A stretch of DNA of 64,000 nt from CAG-533 sp022779465 (GTDB lineage: Bacteria; Bacillota_I; Bacilli_A; RF39; UBA660). The DNA lies in assembly GCA_022779465.1 (NCBI GenBank), contig JALFTB010000003.1, positions 1-64,000 of the forward strand, written 5' to 3'. Shown here piece by piece: positions 15,517 to 24,317 of the stretch (its first letter is position 1; every line of letters starts with the position of its first letter). Below the pieces are notes generated by a model that did not search any database, was not told the origin of the DNA, and worked only from the letters and a program-made list of their open reading frames with translations. Made by a program: the position numbers and the translations under genes.

Positions 15517-17589
15517 ATGACAACTGATATTAATAATATAAATAGGATATTCAAAAAAATGATATTAACCATATCAGTTTTTTTGATATCCTTTTTTGCT
15601 CTTACTCCTGTAAAAGCAGCCGCTTTTAAATACTCAGAATTTGATTGGGATAAATTTGCTGAAAAAAATAAGAATTATTGGTTATCTACTTGTGAAACTA
15701 CTGATAATGTTAAAAAGTGTGAAGATATGATTTTAAGCCAACAAAAGAAGTTTTATACCAAACTTTATAAATTATTAGGTCAATATGAAAAAAAAGGTGT
15801 AGTAGGTTTAAATGACAATGTAATTCTAGCAACAATATTCTTTGAAATACCATTAGGATACGTTGTTGATGATGATGGAAAAAATAAAGATGATTATGCT
15901 AAAATAACCAATAGTTCAGCATCATCTTATAATAATGATAATGAAAATATTGATGAATATGATGTCACATCTGATGATTCGGAAGCTCTATCACGTGGAA
16001 CAGATACCTTAAAACTATTAGTTAAAAGTATGGTAGGTTATCGTGCTTCATGTTATGGTATTAGTGATAAAGAATCAACTCCATCATCTGATGGATCAAC
16101 TGAATATGTTTGTCCTAGCGGTAGTGAAGAAACTTCTTCTGGTAAATGTCGCACCTTATTAAGTACTGGAGAACGTCATTTAGGATTCTGGGAAAAGGCC
16201 TTAGAGCATTTACAAAGCTTCTTTGGATTAACTAGTGATAAAGCATCAAAATGTGCCTCTGAAGCTGCAAAACAAAATTATGGTAGTTATGACTATGTCG
16301 TATCGGATGATTTAGAAAAAGCTGAAGATAAATATTGGGATTTCTTAACTAATAGTAATTACTTAGATGGAATTGAACATCTAAAATATCGTTTTGATAA
16401 TAAATTGAAGAAAACCCAAAAAGACAGTCTGACTGAAGAAGATAAAATTGAAGTAAGAACCCAAATTGTTAAAGAAATGAAAGAATTAGTTAAAATGTTC
16501 GAAAGTTCAGATAGTATGTATAACGCCAACTATGAAGAAGTTACTGAATATAACTATTTTTTCCCAATAGGTAGTGTTGAAACCGAAGAAATTGATGGTC
16601 ATTTATATGCTAAAAAAGATCCAAAATCTGTAACTATTATTTCTAAATTTGGTGAAATCAGATCTACTGATGGCAGTAAAACTAAAAAGAATTTTGGTAT
16701 TGATATTGGTGAATTAGGCAATTCTGGAGAAACTTATGTTATTGCTGTAGAACGTGGTACAGTTTCTTCTATAAAAAGTGAATGTAAAGAAAATGAAGAA
16801 GATTCTAAAAAATGTAACAGTGGTTATGGTAATACCGTAATGATTAAACATACTGATGGAAACACAACAGTTTATTCATTCTTATCTCCTGATTCAATTT
16901 TAGTTGAAGAAGGTGATGTTGTAGAACAAGGACAAGTAATCGCTAAAGCTGGTAAAACTGGTGATACTGACACAGTTTCCTTACATTTTGAAATTAGAAC
17001 TGGAACTAGTGCATCTACTGCTGTTGATCCATTAGATTACTTAGATTTATCTAATCCAAGACCAACAGCTAGTACCAAAATAGCCGCCTTTTTAGAAAAA
17101 TTTGAAGGAACCGGACCAATGAGAGGGGACAATTATCTAGTATATTGTAATTCAGGTGATATTCCTACCGTTGGGCATGGTATCACCCTTCAATATAACG
17201 TTTCCGAATTAGCTCAATTTGGAATTAACGTTTCCTCACCATATACACAGTACTGTGGAAAAGAATTTCCTAAAGCTGCAATTGATAAGGTATTCGGTGT
17301 TGTTTTAAAAAGATTCCAAGATAATGTTCGAAACAGTCTTGCAAGAAACAGTATTTCCAATTTAGCTAATCATCAAATAGATGCTTTAACTAGTTTAATG
17401 TATAATACCGGAAATTTAGATGGTTTCCCAAATGCTTATAGATCTTACGGAAGCACTGAAAGTTTATGCACAAGTTATTGGAATGATCATTATGTGATGA
17501 AAGGTAGTCAATTTGAAAATGGTTTAAGAAGAAGAAGAAAAGCTGAATGTCAGATGTTTGTAAACGCTGACTATGGATTAGAAGGGTAA
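15517..17589 (+). CDS. Secreted wall hydrolase of the T4SS: degenerate M23 domain plus GH24 lysozyme domain
   Basis: This plays the VirB1-like role of opening peptidoglycan for the machine. A signal peptide (MILTISVFLISFFALTPVKAA) is followed by a helical region, an M23-like domain (about 350-505) and a phage-lysozyme GH24-like domain (about 515-690). In the M23 part the zinc ligands are replaced: FGID has no preceding His two residues before G, YSFLS replaces YAHLS, and SLHFEI replaces HLHFEI, so it is probably inactive and structural. The lysozyme part has the catalytic Glu (KFEG) and a TVGHG motif. The ATG at 15517 follows AAAGGTGG. A terminator-like hairpin lies inside the signal peptide coding region. 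Confidence 0.8.
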   Translation: MTTDINNINRIFKKMILTISVFLISFFALTPVKAAAFKYSEFDWDKFAEKNKNYWLSTCETTDNVKKCEDMILSQQKKFYTKLYKLLGQYEKKGVVGLNDNVILATIFFEIPLGYVVDDDGKNKDDYAKITNSSASSYNNDNENIDEYDVTSDDSEALSRGTDTLKLLVKSMVGYRASCYGISDKESTPSSDGSTEYVCPSGSEETSSGKCRTLLSTGERHLGFWEKALEHLQSFFGLTSDKASKCASEAAKQNYGSYDYVVSDDLEKAEDKYWDFLTNSNYLDGIEHLKYRFDNKLKKTQKDSLTEEDKIEVRTQIVKEMKELVKMFESSDSMYNANYEEVTEYNYFFPIGSVETEEIDGHLYAKKDPKSVTIISKFGEIRSTDGSKTKKNFGIDIGELGNSGETYVIAVERGTVSSIKSECKENEEDSKKCNSGYGNTVMIKHTDGNTTVYSFLSPDSILVEEGDVVEQGQVIAKAGKTGDTDTVSLHFEIRTGTSASTAVDPLDYLDLSNPRPTASTKIAAFLEKFEGTGPMRGDNYLVYCNSGDIPTVGHGITLQYNVSELAQFGINVSSPYTQYCGKEFPKAAIDKVFGVVLKRFQDNVRNSLARNSISNLANHQIDALTSLMYNTGNLDGFPNAYRSYGSTESLCTSYWNDHYVMKGSQFENGLRRRRKAECQMFVNADYGLEG
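15544..15597 (+). terminator. Strong terminator-like hairpin inside the start of the wall hydrolase gene
   Basis: Arms 15544-15565 and 15571-15592 pair over 21 bp with two single-base bulges (T15551 and G77 of the local count, at 15577) and a 5-nt loop. Six Ts follow at 15592-15597. It lies within the codons of the signal peptide. Confidence 0.7.
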
Positions 17590-17594
17590 TAATT

Positions 17595-18134
17595 ATGGGC
17601 TTAAAAAAAGATAAATACGATAGTAAAGATACTAGTTTAAAACAATTATTAATAATTCTAGCAGTAATTCTTTTAGTTTTAGGTATTATAAGTATTGTTA
17701 AAAAATCTAAAAATAATGATACCAATACTGAAACAGAAATAAAATTAGAAACTGTAAAAGATTATTCAACATTCTTTACAGTTGAAAATTGTATAAATAA
17801 ATATATAAATGCTTTATCAAACTCTAATGGTGAAGATGCATTTAATTTATTAACAAATGAATATAAAAACTTAATAAGTATTAATAAAGATAATGTTGAT
17901 GAAAAATTAGATTATTTAGATGGTAACTACGTTTACGAAGCTCGTAACATCTTTGAAAAAAATATCGATAATAATATAAAAGAATATTATATTTATGGTT
18001 TATTAAAAGAAGATGTTTTAGGTGGATATGATACTGGTAAAGATTCGTATTATCAAGTTATCATCGAAGATGAATCATATACATTTACACTAAGACCTTA
18101 CACTATAGAAGAATATAGAAAGGCGATTCAATGA
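17595..18134 (+). CDS. Single-pass T4SS protein, VirB8/TcpC-like candidate (1)
   Basis: The 179-residue protein has a charged cytoplasmic start (GLKKDKYDSKDTSLK), one membrane helix (QLLIILAVILLVLGIISIV) and an outer domain of about 140 residues with helix-rich then strand-rich pattern (CINKYINALSNSNGEDAFNLL..., YYQVIIEDESYTFTLRPYT). This is the NTF2-like layout of VirB8-type assembly proteins. The similar next gene strengthens the assignment. It starts 5 bases after the hydrolase stop. VirB8 identity is inferred from topology and fold pattern, not clear homology. Confidence 0.5.
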   Translation: MGLKKDKYDSKDTSLKQLLIILAVILLVLGIISIVKKSKNNDTNTETEIKLETVKDYSTFFTVENCINKYINALSNSNGEDAFNLLTNEYKNLISINKDNVDEKLDYLDGNYVYEARNIFEKNIDNNIKEYYIYGLLKEDVLGGYDTGKDSYYQVIIEDESYTFTLRPYTIEEYRKAIQ

Positions 18135-18616
18135 AAATAATAGATTATATTAAAGAACATAAAAGTTTAATTATCATCATTACTATTTTAATCGCAGCCT
18201 TTATTTTAATCGGGGTATTAATTTTTAATGGTAATGAAGATCAAAATTACAACCGTAAATATGATGAATCAAAAACAAAATATAAAATTAATGAAGTAGT
18301 TCCTATATATGTTAATCAAGAACAAATGGCTAAAAAATATTTATCTGAATATGTTAATTTAATTGTTTTTGATGAAGAAAAAGCTTTTGAATTATTAGAT
18401 GAAAGTTTTAGTCAAAGATACTTTAGTGGAGACTTTGATGCCTTTTCAAAATATATTAATTCCTTAAAAACCAAACAATTTGTTCAAGCCAAAGTTACTG
18501 GTTATGACATCAGAAAAATTGAAGGCAAAACTTATTACTATGTAAAAGATTTAGATGGCAATCAATTTTTATTTAAAGAATCAGGAATTAGAAATTATAC
18601 AGTAGTAATAGATTAG
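18131..18616 (+). CDS. Single-pass T4SS protein, VirB8/TcpC-like candidate (2)
   Basis: The 161-residue protein has an N-terminal stretch (MKIIDYIKEHK), a membrane helix (SLIIIITILIAAFILIGVLIF) and an outer domain with the same order of helices and strands as the preceding protein (AKKYLSEYVNLIVFDEEKAFELLDESFSQRYF..., YYYVKDLDGNQFLFKE). It overlaps the previous gene by an ATGA junction. Two VirB8-like proteins in tandem would allow a heteromeric periplasm-side ring; this is inference. Confidence 0.5.
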   Translation: MKIIDYIKEHKSLIIIITILIAAFILIGVLIFNGNEDQNYNRKYDESKTKYKINEVVPIYVNQEQMAKKYLSEYVNLIVFDEEKAFELLDESFSQRYFSGDFDAFSKYINSLKTKQFVQAKVTGYDIRKIEGKTYYYVKDLDGNQFLFKESGIRNYTVVID

Positions 18617-18630
18617 ATAAACACTCAAAG

Positions 18631-18650
18631 CCACCTAGATGTAAGTGGCA
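18631..18650 (+). other. Small hairpin in the gap before the SGNH/NlpC fusion gene
   Basis: GCCAC and GTGGC flank a 10-nt loop. There is no T run, so it is more likely an mRNA structure or processing site than a terminator. AGAGGAGG follows as the RBS of the next gene. Confidence 0.45.
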
Positions 18651-18672
18651 AAATAAGTAGAGGAGGTAAATT

Positions 18673-20643
18673 ATGGCAAGTAATAATAGTTATAAATCAT
18701 TTAATGATAGTAACAACCATAATAAAATAAATGGATATAATAATCCATATGATAACAATTATTATGACGATCGACCATTAATTCAAGATGACGATGATGA
18801 CTTCGAAGAATATGATGACTATGATGAAAAAGAGCCATCTTATCAAGAAGGATATGAAGAAGAACCAAACTATGGATCAGAATCCATAGAAACAGATGGA
18901 GAAGATCAAGGTGGAACTGGTTTAGAAAATGAAAATAAGGGTGAAAATTCTAATGAACCTCAAACCCTAAAAGAAAAATATGATGCGGCAAAACAAAAAT
19001 ATGAAGACACCAAAGAAAAAGCTCATCAAACTGCCGAAAACATTAAAAACGCTCCTCAAAATATCAAAAATAAAGCCAATGAAGTAGCAGCCAATGTTAA
19101 AAATGCTCCTGAAAATGTTAGAAATCGTTTAAATCAAGCAAAAACAAATATCCAAAACGCTCCTCAAAACATTAAAAACGGAATAAAAAATGCTCCTCAA
19201 AAAGCAAAGGAAGGAGCTATTAACCAAGTTAATAAAGCTAAAGAATCGTTTAATAAAAAAATTAAAGCTAAAAAAGAAGATGCTAAAAAGAAAATTAAAA
19301 AAATAAAAGCATCTATAAAAGTTTTAGGTGCGGTTGGTGGTCTTCTTTTAGGTTTTGCAGCCTTAATGATTCCCGTTCTTGTAGTAGCTGCTTTATATGA
19401 AGCCCTATTTGGATTAACTGGTAGTAAAGCAAACGCCGGACATACCAGTGCTAATATAAAATACTCTAGAGAAGAAATAGAAAAATCTTTATTATACGTT
19501 GGAGATTCACGAATGGTTGGTATGAAAACATCTCTAAATGATTCTAATATTCATTTTATTGCTCAAGAAAGTATGGGCTATGATTGGTTAGTTAAACAAA
19601 AAGAAAATATTGAAAATACTATTAAGAATAATAAAATATCTTTTATTGTTTTCAATTTAGGTGTCAATGACTTATCTTCTATTGACTCATATTTGAATTT
19701 TTATAATACATATTTAAATTCAAATGATGATGGAGTTTATTATTTCTTTTTATCAGTAAATCCAGTTGATGAAACTAAAGCAAAATCATATGGTTACACA
19801 GTTAAAAATGCTAATATAATACCATTTAACAATAAATTAAAAGCAGCAGTAGGCGACAAATATATAGATTCTTACACACAAATAAAAGATTATTTATACA
19901 CTCAAGAAGATGGGATACATTATCAAGATATAACTAATCAACAAATTCACTATATTGTTATTAACTATATTATGAATAACGTTACTAAAATGGGAAATTA
20001 CTCATTATTAGATGATTATCCTAATGGAATAGAAAATACTGAATTATTAACAATTCCTATCACAGAAGCTCTTGGAGAAGACGGTTTTAAAAGTTTAGAA
20101 GAATCAATTTCTGCCGCAATAAATAAAGCTGGGAAATGCACTAAACAAGCGGCTGCTGCTGCCGGAGTTACATTAGCGTATAATCTATATCAAAGAGGTT
20201 ATCGAATTCCATATTATTGGGGAGGAGAACATAGTGGTAATTATGTTATATTAAACCCTGATTATGGAAAAAAATATGGTACCTCTTGCTCGCCAACCAC
20301 ATGTTATAACATTTTCGGATTTGACTGTTCAGGTTTTACTTCTTGGGCTTATAGTATTGTGGCAAATGCACCAGTAGCCGGAGGAACATCAACCTTTTTA
20401 AATCTTGGTGAAAAAATTAGTTTTGAAAATGCCGAAACAGGTGATTATTTAGTAAACGATGGTCATATAATTATGATAATTGAAAATAAAGGTAGTTATT
20501 TAGTAACATTAGAGTCTACTGGAACATATAACGGAGTAAATAATGGTCTAATATTCAGTACTAAAACGCCGGCTCAAATATCAGCTAGTCATTACAGGAT
20601 AAAGACAATTCAATCCTATTTAGATAAGGTGTGCTCATGGTAA
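18673..20643 (+). CDS. SGNH hydrolase + NlpC/P60 fusion anchored by a membrane helix
   Basis: This bifunctional wall enzyme has an acidic, disordered start (1-100) and a helical repeat region with K-N-A-P-[QE]-N-[IV] units (about 120-180). A basic stretch and a membrane helix (217-245) follow. The first domain (about 270-440) has the SGNH blocks: GDS with S279, GVND (330-333) and DGIH (413-416). The second (about 495-650) is NlpC/P60 with Cys552 (FDCSGF) and His598 (DGHIIMI). It could cut a stem peptide and remove acyl groups from glycan. Together with the lysozyme-type gene it gives the locus two wall-remodelling proteins. The RBS is AGAGGAGG. Confidence 0.78.
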   Translation: MASNNSYKSFNDSNNHNKINGYNNPYDNNYYDDRPLIQDDDDDFEEYDDYDEKEPSYQEGYEEEPNYGSESIETDGEDQGGTGLENENKGENSNEPQTLKEKYDAAKQKYEDTKEKAHQTAENIKNAPQNIKNKANEVAANVKNAPENVRNRLNQAKTNIQNAPQNIKNGIKNAPQKAKEGAINQVNKAKESFNKKIKAKKEDAKKKIKKIKASIKVLGAVGGLLLGFAALMIPVLVVAALYEALFGLTGSKANAGHTSANIKYSREEIEKSLLYVGDSRMVGMKTSLNDSNIHFIAQESMGYDWLVKQKENIENTIKNNKISFIVFNLGVNDLSSIDSYLNFYNTYLNSNDDGVYYFFLSVNPVDETKAKSYGYTVKNANIIPFNNKLKAAVGDKYIDSYTQIKDYLYTQEDGIHYQDITNQQIHYIVINYIMNNVTKMGNYSLLDDYPNGIENTELLTIPITEALGEDGFKSLEESISAAINKAGKCTKQAAAAAGVTLAYNLYQRGYRIPYYWGGEHSGNYVILNPDYGKKYGTSCSPTTCYNIFGFDCSGFTSWAYSIVANAPVAGGTSTFLNLGEKISFENAETGDYLVNDGHIIMIIENKGSYLVTLESTGTYNGVNNGLIFSTKTPAQISASHYRIKTIQSYLDKVCSW

Positions 20644-21383
20644 AAAAAATAATTTTAATAATTTTAACAACACTATTATTATGTGGTTGTGAAGCAAAAT
20701 ATACATTATATATAAATTCAAATGAAATAAAAGATGAATTATCTCTTAAAGGTAATGGTAAAATCCAATCATATGAAGAAATACCTACTGAAAGTGAACT
20801 TCAGAATACAATTAAAGTTTCTAACATCATAGTAGATAAAAGAAAAAAAGATAATTCAGAATATACCGATATAGATCAAAATCTATATAAAAATTTGGAA
20901 GTATATAATAAAGATTTTAAAAAATTGGACGAAGGTTATTATGAACTTGATTTTAATTATCAATTTAAAACAATTTCAGAATATAAATACAGTGAATTAA
21001 CTGAATTATTAGGTGATCAAAATTTTTATGAAAATAATGAAAACACATTAACTATAAATAGTAGCTGTAATAATTGGTATGTTTTTAAAAGATATACTCA
21101 ATTAGATATTATTTATTTTAAAATTGTAACTGATTATAAAGTGATTCAAAATAATGCTGATACCGTAAATGGTAATGAATATACATGGGTAATTAGAAAA
21201 GATAATTATGGTATTAAAGAAATTATTATAAAACTAGATCAAACTAAAAAGATTACTGACAATCAAAGATTATCATCATCTGAATCAAATAAAGTAATTA
21301 ATAAAGTTCTTATCGCAATTGGTGGTATCGTAGTCCTTGGAGCCTTAATAATTGGTATTAAAGTATTAAAATCTAATAAATAA
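20637..21383 (+). CDS. Lipoprotein with C-terminal membrane helix, T4SS operon
   Basis: The signal sequence ends in a lipobox (LLLCGC, Cys at about 19) and the C terminus has another hydrophobic helix (VLIAIGGIVVLGALIIGI) plus a short basic tail. The protein would thus be held to the membrane at both ends. The outer domain (about 195 residues) is not recognised. The start overlaps the previous stop by 7 bases, with AAGGTG upstream. A T4SS accessory role is inferred from operon position only. Confidence 0.62.
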   Translation: MVKKIILIILTTLLLCGCEAKYTLYINSNEIKDELSLKGNGKIQSYEEIPTESELQNTIKVSNIIVDKRKKDNSEYTDIDQNLYKNLEVYNKDFKKLDEGYYELDFNYQFKTISEYKYSELTELLGDQNFYENNENTLTINSSCNNWYVFKRYTQLDIIYFKIVTDYKVIQNNADTVNGNEYTWVIRKDNYGIKEIIIKLDQTKKITDNQRLSSSESNKVINKVLIAIGGIVVLGALIIGIKVLKSNK

Positions 21384-21437
21384 TTATAGAAAAATTATTT
21401 ATTCTATTATATAATCAATAAATGAAGGAGTGATATT

Positions 21438-23867
21438 ATGAAATTTAAAGTAACTGCTAAAGACTTTACTATCTTTATAATCTTTTGCGTTGTATTATTT
21501 ATATTTTCATCATTAGCAGTCATAAATATTTCATCACTTTTATCAACTGGAAAATTTTATGGTTTTAACTTTTTTGCTGGATTAGGGCCATCTTATATAG
21601 TTCCAACTTTAATATTATTTTTCGCTGTTTTAGTTGGCGTATTTATGAGTGTATCATCAACTATCTTTGAACATGAAAAAGGCTCTGGTATAGGTCTTAA
21701 ATTTGGTGAAAAAGATGAAAAAGGTTATAGTCGTTGGGCTAAACCAGACGAAATAAAAAAATCTGAAGGAGTTGAAAAAGTATTAATTAAAGATCAAGAT
21801 ATTAAAGCAGCTGGTATTCCTTTAATTAATAATGGTAAAGAAATATGGGTAGATAATGGCGATTATCATACACTAGTTATTGGTGCTACCGGTTCTGGTA
21901 AAACTAAATGTTTAGTAGACCCTCAAGTTCAAACTTTAGCTCGTAAGGGCGAAAGTATGATTTTAACTGACCCTAAAGGTGAGTTATATCGTGATCATTC
22001 AGAAATGTTACGTGCTAAAGGTTATAAAATTGTAGTTTTAAACTTCCGTGACCCTCAAATGGGAAATGCATGGAACCCTTTAACATTGCCATATCAATTA
22101 TATAAAGCTGGTAATACTGATAAAGCTACTGAACTTTTAGAAGACGTAGCTTTAAATATTATTTATGATCCCGAAAATAAAAACGACCCATTCTGGGAAA
22201 AATCGGCATCAGATTTTTTTTGTGCCTTAGCTTTAGGTTTATTTGAAGATGCTAAAGAAGAACAAATAAATTTAAATTCAATTAACTATATGTCAAGTGT
22301 TGGTGAGGATAGTTTTGCGACATCAAACTTTACTAAAGAATATTTTACTTTAAAAGGAGAAAAACATCCGGCTTATATCTTCGCATCAAACACAATTAAT
22401 GCACCAACTGATACTAAAGGATCAATTCTTTCTGTATTTAGACAAAAAATCAGACTATTTGCCCGTGGTGGAGAACTATCAGAAATGCTTTCTTATAGTG
22501 ACTTCAACATGAGAGAAATAGGTACTCAAAAAACCGCAATCTTCATGATCATTCATGATGAAAAAACAACGTATCATGCTTTAGCAACAATCTTCTTAAA
22601 ACAAGCATATGAAACATTAATTGATGTTGCACAACATTGTCCAAAAGGTAAATTACCATTTAGAACTAATTTCATCTTAGATGAGTTTGCAAATATGCCA
22701 CCATTAAAAGATGTTACAACCATGGTTACAGCAGCTCGTTCAAGAGCTATTAGATTTACCTTTATTATTCAGAACTTTGCTCAATTAAATGATGTATACG
22801 GTAAAGAAACTGCTGAAACAATTCGAAGTAACTGTGGAAATCTTATTTACTTAATGACTACTGAATTATCAGCTTTAGAAGAAATTAGTAAATTATGTGG
22901 AGAAGTTAAATCAAAAGAAAAAGATAAAACTGCATCAACTCCATTAATTACTGTATCAGACTTACAAAAACTTAAGTTATTTGAAGTAGTTATTCTAAGA
23001 AGTAGAGAAAATCCATTTAGAACTAAATTAACTCCAAGTTTTGAAATAGATTGGGGTACTCAAGGCTATGGCGAAGGTAAGTTAGTTAGCCGTGAAAAAA
23101 GAGAAATTGACCAATTTGATATTAAAGAATTTGTCAAAGTTAAAAAGAGAAATAAATTATTTGAAGCTTTAGACAACAACCCAGTTGGCACAGCTCCTAA
23201 AAATGAACCAGCTAATCCGACTGGTGGAGCTCCTATATTTGAAGCAATACCTAAAGCTGAAAATAATACGGCTCCGGCATCTCCTACATCATTTACAGAA
23301 CCAACAACTTATGACTTTAATGCCTTAAATCCATTTAATATGGCTAGTCCAGTAAATGAAGTAAAAGAAGAAAAAGAAGCATCAGATACAAAGAACGATA
23401 ATTTAAATACATTATTTGGAAAATTGTCACCAGTCGAAGAACCATCTCATGATGATTCAAATACAATTACCGCAATTAAACCAACTCAAAATACTGAATT
23501 AACTTCAAAATTTGATATCGATAGTTTAATTAAAAGAATAGATGCCAAAATTGCTGAAAAAGAAGCAAGCATGCAAAAAGAAGGGAAGACAACCAATGTT
23601 CCTCCAATAGAATCTATTCCAACTATTGAACCACCAAAACAAGATGAAGAATATGAAAATTTAGAAGAAGTATCTCAATCTGATGATTATGACAAATTAG
23701 ACGCTACCATAGTTGAAAGATTTGATGATTTTATGAAAAGTACTGATGATAAGAAAGAAACTAAACCATCAGAACCCGTAATTAACATTGATAATGATAG
23801 CTTAGTAGTAGGCGATGTTACTGATGATGAATTCTATGATGACTTCTTTCATGATGACAATGAATAG
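21438..23867 (+). CDS. VirD4/TraG-family coupling ATPase
   Basis: This is the substrate receptor (T4CP) that brings cargo to the T4SS. Two N-terminal membrane helices (about 10-33 and 52-73) are followed by the ATPase domain with Walker A GATGSGKT (149-156), the TDPKGELY motif, and Walker B ILDEFANMPP (D415 E416). The region after about 560 is a long acidic, proline-containing disordered tail ending in DDEFYDDFFHDDNE. The RBS is GAAGGAG before 21438. It stands 54 bases after the lipoprotein gene, with a possible weak promoter between (TATAAT near 21411). A coupling protein is normally found with a relaxase or with effector proteins; no relaxase is visible. Confidence 0.92.
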   Translation: MKFKVTAKDFTIFIIFCVVLFIFSSLAVINISSLLSTGKFYGFNFFAGLGPSYIVPTLILFFAVLVGVFMSVSSTIFEHEKGSGIGLKFGEKDEKGYSRWAKPDEIKKSEGVEKVLIKDQDIKAAGIPLINNGKEIWVDNGDYHTLVIGATGSGKTKCLVDPQVQTLARKGESMILTDPKGELYRDHSEMLRAKGYKIVVLNFRDPQMGNAWNPLTLPYQLYKAGNTDKATELLEDVALNIIYDPENKNDPFWEKSASDFFCALALGLFEDAKEEQINLNSINYMSSVGEDSFATSNFTKEYFTLKGEKHPAYIFASNTINAPTDTKGSILSVFRQKIRLFARGGELSEMLSYSDFNMREIGTQKTAIFMIIHDEKTTYHALATIFLKQAYETLIDVAQHCPKGKLPFRTNFILDEFANMPPLKDVTTMVTAARSRAIRFTFIIQNFAQLNDVYGKETAETIRSNCGNLIYLMTTELSALEEISKLCGEVKSKEKDKTASTPLITVSDLQKLKLFEVVILRSRENPFRTKLTPSFEIDWGTQGYGEGKLVSREKREIDQFDIKEFVKVKKRNKLFEALDNNPVGTAPKNEPANPTGGAPIFEAIPKAENNTAPASPTSFTEPTTYDFNALNPFNMASPVNEVKEEKEASDTKNDNLNTLFGKLSPVEEPSHDDSNTITAIKPTQNTELTSKFDIDSLIKRIDAKIAEKEASMQKEGKTTNVPPIESIPTIEPPKQDEEYENLEEVSQSDDYDKLDATIVERFDDFMKSTDDKKETKPSEPVINIDNDSLVVGDVTDDEFYDDFFHDDNE

Positions 23868-23869
23868 AA

Positions 23870-23894
23870 AAATTGCAAAAATGCAATTTTTTTG
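23870..23894 (+). terminator. Terminator at the end of the T4SS locus
   Basis: AAATTGCA/TGCAATTT form a stem (23870-23877 with 23882-23889) followed by Ts. It closes the locus after the coupling ATPase. Confidence 0.7.
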
Positions 23895-23906
23895 TTTAAT
23901 TATATA

Positions 23907-23935
23907 TTGTATTTGGTAAATTCATCTGCTATAAT
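23907..23935 (+). promoter_or_regulatory. Promoter with extended -10, for the 23941-24060 RNA
   Basis: TTGTAT at 23907-23912 and TATAAT at 23930-23935 are 17 nt apart, and TGC directly precedes TATAAT (extended -10). Confidence 0.7.
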
Positions 23936-23940
23936 TTAAT

Positions 23941-24060
23941 TGACAACTAAGGATATTAGTTGTTATGTCAATATCAAAACAGCTAGTGTTTATGTAACTG
24001 TTTATCATCTTTTAGGAAAATTACCCTACAAGCTTATATTTATTATGAATATACTATAAT
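23941..24060 (+). ncRNA. Candidate structured leader or small RNA
   Basis: From the expected start of transcription near 23941 the RNA would fold at once: ATTGAC/GTCAAT outer arms and AACTAA/TTAGTT inner arms around a GGATA loop, then a second hairpin with AAACAG/CTGTTT arms, and a TAGG/CCTA pair further on. No gene is in this 166-base gap. It leads into the rhodanese-like gene at 24061, which has no clear RBS. It does not match a riboswitch class I can name. Confidence 0.4.
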
Positions 24061-24273
24061 ATGAAAACAATTTATAGGAAGGATTATCAGAACGACGGTG
24101 TTCTAATTAATTTAGATACCCAGTTCATACCATTTGATAATCTGTTAAATAATCATAATAAATATTTAAATAAAAATAATAAATATTATTTTTATTGTAA
24201 GACGGGTAAAAAAGCTAAAAAAGTGGCATCTATTCTAGAAGCATATGGATATAACACTACACTAGTGCTGTAA
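24061..24273 (+). CDS. Small rhodanese-like domain protein
   Basis: The 70-residue protein contains the rhodanese active-site pattern FYCKTGKKAKKVASILEAYGY, with the Cys in a C-x4-K loop, preceded by an FIPFDNL segment typical of the domain. Rhodaneses move sulfur; this stand-alone short form is about two thirds of the usual single-domain length and starts within the fold. No SD sequence precedes the ATG, and TATAAT sits immediately before it, so the start may be imprecise. Confidence 0.6.
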   Translation: MKTIYRKDYQNDGVLINLDTQFIPFDNLLNNHNKYLNKNNKYYFYCKTGKKAKKVASILEAYGYNTTLVL

Positions 24274-24301
24274 AAAAAGGACTTTTAATTAAGTCCTTTT
24301 T
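24274..24301 (+). terminator. Strong terminator after the rhodanese-like gene
   Basis: Arms AAGGACTT and AAGTCCTT with flanking A and T runs (24274-24301) make a stem that reads as a terminator in both directions. Confidence 0.75.
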
Positions 24302-24317
24302 GTTTTATAATAAAAAC

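Noticed and set aside
6354..23867. Integrative and conjugative element
   Set aside because: There is no relaxase, integrase, excisionase, or flanking repeat in the window, and base composition matches the neighbours.
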